Source: Tritrichomonas musculus | Taxonomy: Eukaryota > Parabasalia > Tritrichomonadida > Tritrichomonadidae | Length of the DNA: 64,000 nucleotides | Assembly: GCA_039105265.1 (NCBI GenBank) | Contig: JAPFFF010000005.1 | Span: forward strand, 2,837,501 to 2,901,500 | Direction: 5' to 3' | In this document: in pieces, positions 30,624 through 37,605 of the stretch | Layout of the letters: each line of letters opens with the position of its first letter | How positions within the stretch are numbered: the first letter of the stretch is position 1 | Made by a program: the position numbers and the translations under genes | The notes under the pieces: model-generated | Seen by the model: only the letters and a program-made list of their open reading frames with translations | The model's database searches: none | Told to the model about the DNA's origin: nothing

Positions 30624-31079
30624 TTAGATGTAGGTTCTCGCCCGATTGTTGGTAGTAAATTCACTCTCTTGTAATGATCTAGACGAAAATGCTGGCTTTT
30701 CAAGAGGTGCTCCAACTGAATCACCTTTTGCAGATTTATTAATTGATGATAAGGCAGTTTTCACTTTTCCTTCTGGGACATATTTTAATGCTGTGTCAGC
30801 TATATTTGCTATTTTATTTCTTGTACTATCGCTCAAGAAGCTTTCACCAAGACCTCTCGCAACTGAACCAATAACACCAGCATGCTTGGTTAATCCACCT
30901 GCTGAAGCATCTAATAGTTTACTTGCAAGACCTCCCGAAAAACTATCTGCTGCTCCCATTAATAACTTACCGCCTAGTCCTACTCCTCCTTTTATTATCT
31001 CTTGCCATGGAGAAAATTGTTGCTTTTTGGAATAATTTGGCTTCCAATAATCTTCTACTGAATGACGTTCAATTCCCAT
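30624..31079 (-). CDS. Glycine/alanine-rich amphipathic protein, possible pVI-like, Polinton
   Basis: A 151-residue protein with a long Gly/Ala/Ser-rich, amphipathic middle (about 28-85) containing IKGGVG, FSGGLA and SAGGLT. IKGG|V fits the adenain cleavage pattern (M/I/L)xGG|x. Adenovirus pVI is a small amphipathic, membrane-lytic protein that adenain trims in this way, and an adenain-like protease is encoded in the same block. I propose a pVI-like or membrane-active minor capsid protein; similarity is by composition and context, not by sequence I can align. Confidence 0.6.
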   Translation of the reverse strand: MGIERHSVEDYWKPNYSKKQQFSPWQEIIKGGVGLGGKLLMGAADSFSGGLASKLLDASAGGLTKHAGVIGSVARGLGESFLSDSTRNKIANIADTALKYVPEGKVKTALSSINKSAKGDSVGAPLEKPAFSSRSLQESEFTTNNRARTYI

Positions 31080-31096
31080 TTTTAAAAAATAAAAAA

Positions 31097-31963
31097 TTAT
31101 TCGAAATAGTACTTAGATGCCGTAATGTTCATTACGAACTTCTCATGTGGTTCTTTATGTTGTAAGTATTCAGCTACTGTCTGCTTAGTATTTAATGAGT
31201 TATTAGTTTGTTGCAACAAGCTAGTAAAATCTTCCTCACTATATCCTGTATAACATATGATATCTGTTGCTAACCTTTTCGCATTCATATGAACAAATCG
31301 AATAGTTTGGATAGCCATGATACATGTTAAATTATAGTGTCTTGTCTTGGTTAACAACTTGATAAATTCACTATTACCATTCTTTAATAAATCACTACCT
31401 GCACAATCATCTAGTATCAATAATGTGTTATATGGATATGATGATGTTTCATACTTGACTAACTTATTGGCTATATATATTATTTTATCATTGAGCTCAT
31501 TTAAATGATGCTTCTCAATGAGCCTCCTCATTTCGTCATTGGTCTCTTTCATTCGAGATAATACATATTTGACAATAGCATAATACTTTATCTTTCTTCG
31601 AAGATGTCTTTTAAGATAACTCATTAATTCTCTTTCCTTTACATAATCGATTCTTGATCGTATCTGTTTATTAAGTGTTTCAGCTGTTTTATCCATTTTA
31701 CCAGAGCTTGAGCAAAATATTATCTTTTGGTAGTATGGATGTTTAAACAACCTCTCTGTTATCATAATATGTCTCCATATCCAAAAACTTTTCCCAGCAC
31801 CTGGTTTACCAATTAAAAAGTATATACCATTTGTGCTAAAAGGATAATCAGGTGATAATGGTTTAATCAAAGCACCATCTATCTCTTTCATGTTCTTCTG
31901 TAAGGTCTCTTTAATCAATGTTTCTACTTTATTTATGAGTTCTGCACTTGGGGGTTCATCCAT
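31097..31963 (-). CDS. A32/FtsK-HerA-type packaging ATPase, Polinton
   Basis: A 288-residue ATPase predicted to drive element DNA into the capsid. Walker A is IGKPGAGKSFW (about residues 52-62), Walker B is LLILDDCAG (about 180), and a glutamine-bearing sensor strand IMAIQTIR follows (about 215). Length and motif spacing fit the A32-like ATPases of Polintons and large DNA viruses. It lies 10 bp downstream of the integrase gene in the same orientation. Confidence 0.9.
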   Translation of the reverse strand: MDEPPSAELINKVETLIKETLQKNMKEIDGALIKPLSPDYPFSTNGIYFLIGKPGAGKSFWIWRHIMITERLFKHPYYQKIIFCSSSGKMDKTAETLNKQIRSRIDYVKERELMSYLKRHLRRKIKYYAIVKYVLSRMKETNDEMRRLIEKHHLNELNDKIIYIANKLVKYETSSYPYNTLLILDDCAGSDLLKNGNSEFIKLLTKTRHYNLTCIMAIQTIRFVHMNAKRLATDIICYTGYSEEDFTSLLQQTNNSLNTKQTVAEYLQHKEPHEKFVMNITASKYYFE

Positions 31964-31973
31964 TTACAAATTT

Positions 31974-33128
31974 TTAAATGTATTTCATAATTTTATCTGG
32001 TATTGGTTTGCCCTCAACCTTTTGACCTGCTTTAATTTGTCGTTCATAATTTTTCTTTTGTTCCAACCAATATTGTCTTTCTGCTGTACCAAGTACTAAT
32101 GGATTACCTCTCCTTACATCTCTAATAGTTTGTCTAGCAAAGGCATCATCACCTTCGACTCCTTCCCATTTTAAATCATACTTACCAGTATCTTCATCAA
32201 AGTTATATATTTTTTCAATAATACCTTCTTTACCTTCATTTAGTCTTTCAGCTACTTTAATCCTTTTGTCTCTTGTCCTTAACAACCTATATCCAGGGAA
32301 TGAACTAGTTGAACCATCTTTGGACTTGACCACAAACTGGTTACCTTTTTGTGAGTCAACTATATAAGACTCATTGGACAAATTACTTCTTCTTTTACCA
32401 AATGGTTCTTTTTCGAGTACTAACCTGACCTTCTCACCTGGATTAAAATGGTATGGATTAATGCGTGCATTCTTTTGTATGTACTTTATTTCATCCTCTG
32501 GAGTAATATCATTAGGTGCTTTATTATCTAAAGACCTATGAGGAGAGTTGTTATATATGTTGACCAAATCATGCATCTCCTTTGGTTGAATAAACCTATT
32601 TTCACCAATAGCATCTCTTATAGTTCTCATAAACCTATTAATAATGCCAAGTACATTATGGTTATTCTCAGTTGTTGTTCGGTATTTTATGTTCTTCTCT
32701 CTCATGAAGTCTAAGACTGTTGATGATAAATATGCTGCATCCTCATCACTTGTTATCGAATATACATGAGGTACATCATTAACAAATTTATGAAGTGCTG
32801 TTAATACTTCTCTTGCTCCTTTACCATTCATAGGATATGCATATGCTTTTCTGGTGTTGATATTGATGAACATTAGATAATTCAACCCACCTGCCTCTTT
32901 ATTATTAATGAAGGTATCCATTTGATAACCATGAGGATGTTTGGATACAATAGGTATAAATTGTGCTTTAGGTACTCTCTTATCATGTACTACTCTTTCA
33001 TCAAAGTATTTCTTTGCTTCTTCTTCATTTAGATTCTCTTGTTTTGCCATGCTAAGGTATTTGTCCAAGGTCTTCCATTTAGCTTTGTTGTATAATTTTT
33101 CATATGGGCTTGGTTCTTCTTTACTCAT
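31974..33128 (-). CDS. Retroviral-type integrase with chromo-like C-terminus, Polinton
   Basis: A 384-residue integrase that would join the element ends to target DNA and make the short duplication seen here. An rve-type core spans about 50-190 with QMDTF (about 69), TSDEDAAYL (about 125) and the HNVLGIINRF helix typical of Polinton integrases. A C-terminal SH3/chromo-like region near 295-325 (IEKIYNFDEDTGKYDLKWEG) may bind chromatin. The stop is TAAAA, overlapping the trichomonad poly(A) signal. The gene starts 6 bp after the stop of the penton-like gene. Confidence 0.92.
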   Translation of the reverse strand: MSKEEPSPYEKLYNKAKWKTLDKYLSMAKQENLNEEEAKKYFDERVVHDKRVPKAQFIPIVSKHPHGYQMDTFINNKEAGGLNYLMFININTRKAYAYPMNGKGAREVLTALHKFVNDVPHVYSITSDEDAAYLSSTVLDFMREKNIKYRTTTENNHNVLGIINRFMRTIRDAIGENRFIQPKEMHDLVNIYNNSPHRSLDNKAPNDITPEDEIKYIQKNARINPYHFNPGEKVRLVLEKEPFGKRRSNLSNESYIVDSQKGNQFVVKSKDGSTSSFPGYRLLRTRDKRIKVAERLNEGKEGIIEKIYNFDEDTGKYDLKWEGVEGDDAFARQTIRDVRRGNPLVLGTAERQYWLEQKKNYERQIKAGQKVEGKPIPDKIMKYI

Positions 33129-33134
33129 TTATTT

Positions 33135-34139
33135 TTAAATAAACATCTTATCGTATTGAAGGAATTGCATTTCGATAACAAATGAATCTTTAGGAGGTAG
33201 TTTGGTTGGACAATTATAATGTGCATCACTATAGAAGTCTATCCAAAACCTTTGGTCCATTGAGTTTAACTTGAAGTACTTAATAGGACTATATTCAACA
33301 TCACTATCTCCAATATAGTTATGCAATGCTTGTTCACCAATAGATGAATATATTTTACATGGATGTCTGTCCCATACATTATCAAATACCAACCTCTTAC
33401 TTAAAGTTGAATACTTCTTAGGGTTATTTTGATAAGCTCCTGTGCCTATATTAAACACATCTGCAAAGTCCTCATTCCAATCACCAATTTGGAAAAAATT
33501 GATAAATTGGCTTGAATCTTCCTCTATATTATCATTATTTTTGGTATATATAATTTCATGAAAACCATCTTTATCATAATATCCATCTGTTTGTATATCT
33601 CGATATGCAATTAATGAATCATTTTGGGAAAATGCATTTCCATATTGTCCATGCATAGCTATCCAAGATTTCATCGCGGTGTTGACAGCATCAAAGAACC
33701 CTCTTAAGTCCCCTTCCTCTGACACCCAATCAATAACATCAAAATTTGCTATCCATTTCCAAGTAGGCTCTTTTTCATATTCTACTTTGAGCTCGTCCTG
33801 GTAGAATTTATCAACTAGTTCTTGAGTTAAAATAGGGTCGTTTATATTTCCTCCATGTAAAACAAAGTAGGATTTTTGTACTTTAAATATAGTCACATTA
33901 AATTCTAATTTGCGTCTTCTCTTAATGATATGCGCTGAACGAACACCAACAATAGATTCCCCTTTGTTTGCAGTTGACCATTCTGGTGGGAAATTAAACC
34001 AATACCTATTAAACTTAGCTTTATCATGTTGAGCATCCTCAAGGAAGTAGGCTGTTTCGATTGGAAGAGGTGTATTACCATCATTAACTATATTATCTCG
34101 ATTAGGATATAAAGTGTTAACACTTGGTGGTAATTCCAT
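33135..34139 (-). CDS. Penton-like minor capsid protein, Polinton
   Basis: A 334-residue beta-rich protein. The N-terminal part has an RYWFNFPPEW segment and a strand SIVGVRSAHIIKRRR. The C-terminus reads FWIDFYSDAHYNCPTKLPP then SFVIEMQFL, the strand-turn-strand ending seen in single jelly-roll penton proteins of Polintons. Its location between protease and integrase is also usual for the penton gene. It would form the capsid vertices. The 246-residue product at 18063 is the rival candidate. The stop is TAAAA. Confidence 0.75.
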   Translation of the reverse strand: MELPPSVNTLYPNRDNIVNDGNTPLPIETAYFLEDAQHDKAKFNRYWFNFPPEWSTANKGESIVGVRSAHIIKRRRKLEFNVTIFKVQKSYFVLHGGNINDPILTQELVDKFYQDELKVEYEKEPTWKWIANFDVIDWVSEEGDLRGFFDAVNTAMKSWIAMHGQYGNAFSQNDSLIAYRDIQTDGYYDKDGFHEIIYTKNNDNIEEDSSQFINFFQIGDWNEDFADVFNIGTGAYQNNPKKYSTLSKRLVFDNVWDRHPCKIYSSIGEQALHNYIGDSDVEYSPIKYFKLNSMDQRFWIDFYSDAHYNCPTKLPPKDSFVIEMQFLQYDKMFI

Positions 34140-34163
34140 TTCGAGTTGAATAAAAAGTCTTTA

Positions 34164-35741
34164 TTAATATACAACACCTGTTTCTAATTCATTGTTTTGA
34201 AGTTCTCGAAGTATTCTCTTTCTAATATCTGGTATATTGCGTTGTTTAAACTTACCATTTCCTTCATGCAAAAAGGTACGACAAGATTCCATTAGAAACA
34301 CTCCACAATCCTTGTTATTCCTTTGACTAGGTACATCATAATATTTTGCTTTTAACTTACCTGTTCCTGAAATATTGATCCACTTATTAAGTGTCTTTAC
34401 CTCTGGTGCCATTGACTTATTCTCAGAGTCATAGCATTCGATTATTTTCTTTGGATATCGAACAATACATAAAACCCAATGTTCTCCATCTGAGCAAATG
34501 GGGACAAATACTTTATCGAAATGTGTAAATGACTGTTTACCTGAGATAGGACTTTTCATCAGTTCATGTATTTTTTCCATATCATTAGTCTCATATGCCA
34601 TAGAAAGGAGGGTATAAAATGCAGTAGGTACAACCAATATTTTCTTTTTATCAAACTCTGCTTCATTTTGACCAGGTTGTTTATTCAATCTCTTTCCTTT
34701 GTTATATAGAAGTTTCAAGTAGTCATCAATAACATCTTCTTCTATATTTTCATCATTGACTAAACTCCTCCAATCATGAATTTTATGACGTCTTTGGTCT
34801 ACTGTAAACTCTCCTGTCTTCTGTGGTGTCATACGGGGTTCTCTTGGAGGAGGACTAGTACCTCGAGAGGTATGTGATGATGGAAACTGTGGAGGTGGTG
34901 ATGAAGGAGGAGGTGGTGGAGGTGGTGGAGGTGAAGGTGAACGAGAAGGAGGAGGAGGTGGAGGTGAAGGTGAACGAGGTCGTTTTGATTTTTTCTTATG
35001 TTGTTTTGATTTTTTCTTAGGTCTATCATCCTCGTCTAAATTTGTACTACTTTGAAGTAAAAGTTGAATTCTGTTTTGATTTTGATCCCTTGTTGGTGGC
35101 TCAACATTTGTGGGTCGGTTCCTACCGATTTTCCTAAGGTTAAGATGATAATCATTTCGATTTAAAGTTGGAGGTCTGGGTAATGGAGCCAATTCTGGTA
35201 TATCATCTGTTTGAATACCTCTAGTTTTATATTCTTTCTTATCACTTTTCAATGTTCTTTCTTTCATCTGCTCTCTCAGTTCTCTAGCTGCTTGTTTTTC
35301 CTCCTCAGTCTTCATTCGAGATATCCTTATGTTGATAATATCATAATGTAATTTTATCTCTGTTAATATACCTTGATCTGATTCTTGGAGAGAATATTGA
35401 TATGGCTTTAATACTGTTATGTAATGCCCATGTTCATCTTTATCATCTTGATTTTTCTTAATCGCAAACACGCAACCTGTAAATTTTGCTCTTGGTTTCT
35501 CTCTCTTGAGTCTATTAGCAAATTCAAGTACGTCTTTAAAAGCTATACTAGTATTTAAATATGTCTCATATAATTTTTGTAGATTTATTTGATTATTAGA
35601 GAACTTCCATATAGTTTGACCCAAACCTCTTGTTAATCTTGCAACATCTCTATCAACTAGTTTAGGTCGAAATTTAATAGTACCTTGTAGTAGTTGTATT
35701 TTATTGTTAGGTTTAGTTTGTGTACCTACATCACTTGTCAT
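34164..35741 (-). CDS. Adenain-like cysteine protease (Ulp1/C48), Polinton
   Basis: A 525-residue protein whose C-terminal 200 residues form a C48 (Ulp1/adenain) protease that would mature capsid proteins. The catalytic residues are visible in DGEHWVLCIV (His, about 419), CYDSE (Asp, about 436), and SQRNNKDCGVF (Gln and Cys, about 473-480). A proline-rich linker (about 250-295) separates it from an N-terminal domain of unknown function. Two LC8-type motifs occur: SDVGTQTKP at the very N-terminus and TRGIQTDDIPE near 175. It is the first gene of the minus-strand morphogenesis block, divergent from the gene at 35808. Confidence 0.88.
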   Translation of the reverse strand: MTSDVGTQTKPNNKIQLLQGTIKFRPKLVDRDVARLTRGLGQTIWKFSNNQINLQKLYETYLNTSIAFKDVLEFANRLKREKPRAKFTGCVFAIKKNQDDKDEHGHYITVLKPYQYSLQESDQGILTEIKLHYDIINIRISRMKTEEEKQAARELREQMKERTLKSDKKEYKTRGIQTDDIPELAPLPRPPTLNRNDYHLNLRKIGRNRPTNVEPPTRDQNQNRIQLLLQSSTNLDEDDRPKKKSKQHKKKSKRPRSPSPPPPPPSRSPSPPPPPPPPPSSPPPQFPSSHTSRGTSPPPREPRMTPQKTGEFTVDQRRHKIHDWRSLVNDENIEEDVIDDYLKLLYNKGKRLNKQPGQNEAEFDKKKILVVPTAFYTLLSMAYETNDMEKIHELMKSPISGKQSFTHFDKVFVPICSDGEHWVLCIVRYPKKIIECYDSENKSMAPEVKTLNKWINISGTGKLKAKYYDVPSQRNNKDCGVFLMESCRTFLHEGNGKFKQRNIPDIRKRILRELQNNELETGVVY

Positions 35742-35807
35742 TTAAAAATCAAATAAAAGAAAGAAGAAGAAGATGTTGTTTATTTCATTTTTTTTATTTC
35801 TGTATAA

Positions 35808-36071
35808 ATGGCTTATTTCATGACCATAAAAGAGCGTATATATATCCTCTATAAAATAGTATCTTACCTCTATGATTATAGATGTGAGACTAATGAGGGA
35901 GTATGTAATATTTTAATTAATAAGATAAAAGAGTTAGCTGCTGAGTATTTCGAACCTGAATTTCTTGGTGTAATGATGAAAGATGGTGATTTGGAATTTA
36001 TCGACCAAATAGAACATTTTGCCTTTGAGTTCTTAGAGTACCAAATATCTAATCTGCCCTCGCATTTATAA
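35808..36071 (+). CDS. Small helical protein, Polinton
   Basis: An 87-residue, all-helical, slightly acidic protein. No family recognised. It diverges from the protease gene (66 bp between starts) and overlaps the 3' end of the HNH endonuclease gene by 23 bp on the opposite strand. Confidence 0.55.
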   Translation: MAYFMTIKERIYILYKIVSYLYDYRCETNEGVCNILINKIKELAAEYFEPEFLGVMMKDGDLEFIDQIEHFAFEFLEYQISNLPSHL

Positions 36072-36384
36072 TTTTGGGCATATCCCTGTTATAGTTACTA
36101 TCAGTTGGGGTTATCCATCTTAAGTTGCTTAGATGGTAGTCAGCCCTATTCCTATTGATATGGTCTACCTCTATTTTATGTTGTGGGTCATCATTAGGTA
36201 TGAACTGTCTTGCTATAAGTACATGTTTCAAGTAGTAGTTGCCATTTAGACATACTCGTATATACCCCTTTATATGTTTTGCATCTTTGCATATAAAATG
36301 ATTACTCTTACGTCTTATAGTAAAGGGGTACCTATTCAGTATCTCATAGTCGTTAGTAAAGCCTTTGAGTGGCACAAATGACAT
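36049..36384 (-). CDS. HNH endonuclease, Polinton
   Basis: A 111-residue HNH_3-type endonuclease. The nuclease motif is VDHINRNRADYHLSNLRW followed by TPTDSNYN (about residues 73-98), the usual His-Asn-His arrangement of phage and large-virus homing-type HNH enzymes. The first half, with the YPFTIRR and GYIRVCLNG strands, resembles the NUMOD4-like or AP2-like front part of such enzymes. Free-standing HNH genes often move as homing endonucleases. Here it lies next to the terminal repeat, between two small plus-strand genes that it overlaps or nearly abuts. Confidence 0.85.
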   Translation of the reverse strand: MSFVPLKGFTNDYEILNRYPFTIRRKSNHFICKDAKHIKGYIRVCLNGNYYLKHVLIARQFIPNDDPQHKIEVDHINRNRADYHLSNLRWITPTDSNYNRDMPKIINARAD

Positions 36385-36425
36385 TTACTCACTTTTTAAA
36401 TGATTCATTTCATTTTTATTTTCGT

Positions 36426-36728
36426 ATGAACAAGTGGGGGAAAATCATTGTTGATAGAATTGATAATAATGAACCTCGTCATTATCCTCTTGATGACAAA
36501 GAAAGAAACATTACCAAGTTCCCAAAGAAAAAAAAGCGAGTGGGCTTGTATAAAAACTATAAGGAACATCAAGAAGAAGAAGAAGAAGAAATGTTTATAG
36601 TGACAGAGTGTCATTTTATTCCCTATGAATATAAAGAGATAGGTGTTCAAACTGAAGACCTTTGGGATGTAGGTGTTCAAACTAATGCTGAACTACCTCA
36701 TATAGAAGAACTACTTAGTAAAATCTAA
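36426..36728 (+). CDS. Small protein with two LC8-type motifs, Polinton
   Basis: A 100-residue protein with a basic lysine-rich middle (KKKKRVGLYKNYKEHQEE) and an acidic run. The C-terminal tail carries KEIGVQTEDL and DVGVQTNAE, two LC8-type motifs 10 residues apart. Two spaced sites are common in proteins that LC8 dimers staple together. I chose ATG 36426 because the earlier in-frame ATG (36378) overlaps the start of the divergent HNH gene; the longer form remains possible. It is the outermost gene, 32 bp from the right terminal repeat. Confidence 0.6.
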   Translation: MNKWGKIIVDRIDNNEPRHYPLDDKERNITKFPKKKKRVGLYKNYKEHQEEEEEEMFIVTECHFIPYEYKEIGVQTEDLWDVGVQTNAELPHIEELLSKI

Positions 36729-36760
36729 CTTCTTTTATTTTAATTTTTGTTGTAGTAGGT

Positions 36761-36989
36761 ACGAGATTCTCGGGGCTGGTACCTGTGCCGTTTCATAGAT
36801 GGGCGGTTGTGGGGTGGGGTACCTGTGCTGTTTCATTGATGGGGAGCAGTAGTGAGAACAAGAATATTTTTTTCTTTTTTTCTTTTTTCTTTTCTTTTCT
36901 TTTTCTTTTCTTTTCTTTTTCTTTTATGACGAGTTCGTGTTGACGCGTGGGGTGCCAGCCCCAGCGGAAACCGACTCGTATATACTACT
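36761..36989. repeat. Right terminal inverted repeat of the Polinton
   Basis: 229 bp, the reverse complement of the left repeat at 9839-10067 with two visible mismatches: one in the distal sub-repeat (CAG for CGG on the matching strand) and one near the inner edge (AGCC for TGCC). The homopurine/homopyrimidine tract is the same length in both copies. Confidence 0.95.
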
Positions 36990-36994
36990 AACCA
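36990..36994. repeat. Target-site duplication, right copy (AACCA)
   Basis: Direct repeat of 9834-9838, flanking the right end of the Polinton. Confidence 0.8.
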
Positions 36995-37550
36995 ATAGAG
37001 CCATTATTCTCATTCCAATTCTTGCAAAGATTGCATTCATTTTAAAAATTATTTAGTATTTTTAAATAATAATGCTTTGGAATTAATATCCCAAATTGCT
37101 CCCTAAAGTATTCACAAATTTTACAAAATTCTAATCCTTTGATTTGATGTGTAAGAAAATCGACACTTAAAAAATATCTTTATAAACTTTTTGAAAAATT
37201 TAGATTAGAAATAAATTATGAAAATATTGGTGAATTTTGTTCTCTTCTTATTGATGACTCTAAGAGAAATTTAGAGAATTTTTATGGTTTTATAATATTC
37301 ACAAAAAGTAGGTTTTTTATTTCAAAATTGAACAGATGGATTTGGTAAACAGGGAAATGATTAACAATGTTACAAGGGATATTGTAAATTATTTAAATAA
37401 TTGTTTAAACATAAATGTCATATCTGTGTGCACTGATTATGCAACCAATATAACAAAGATGATGATAAAAAACTTTTAATTACGTATTCTCTGAAAAAAG
37501 TGATGTCTGTATTATAATTTATTTGGCATAAATATTGTGAGAAAAAACTT
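36995..37550 (+). other. Relic coding region, origin uncertain
   Basis: The plus-strand translation has protein-like stretches broken by stops, for example FCSLLIDDSKRNLENFYGF and NVISVCTDYATNITKMM. The second recalls the TDNASN region of hAT-type transposases, but the match is weak. It may be the other side of the zinc-ribbon gene interrupted by the Polinton or an unrelated old transposon. I do not assign a family. Confidence 0.3.
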
Positions 37551-37553
37551 TTG

Positions 37554-37605
37554 TGAGGTGTAGTTAAAGATACATCAAATGGACTGAATCTTTAGCTACA
37601 CCTCA
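37554..37605. repeat. Near-perfect hairpin
   Basis: TGAGGTGTAGTTAAAGAT is followed after 16 bases by its reverse complement with one mismatch. It could be a structured 3' end or the remains of a transposon end. Confidence 0.5.

Larger units (their letters stand above)
9839..36989. mobile_element. Polinton/Maverick element, 27.15 kb, looks whole and recent
   Basis: A self-synthesising DNA transposon of the Polinton (Maverick) class. It has 229-bp terminal inverted repeats and a 5-bp target duplication. It encodes the full diagnostic set: protein-primed DNA polymerase B, retroviral-type integrase, A32/FtsK-like packaging ATPase, adenain-like cysteine protease, double jelly-roll major capsid protein and penton-like protein, plus about fourteen accessory genes. 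I see no breaks in the recognisable genes. The two terminal repeats differ at only two positions by eye (about 99% identity), which points to a recent insertion. A second, palindromic element at 25196-26833 lies inside it. Genes are packed with spacers of a few to some tens of bases, mostly on the minus strand. Confidence 0.95.
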
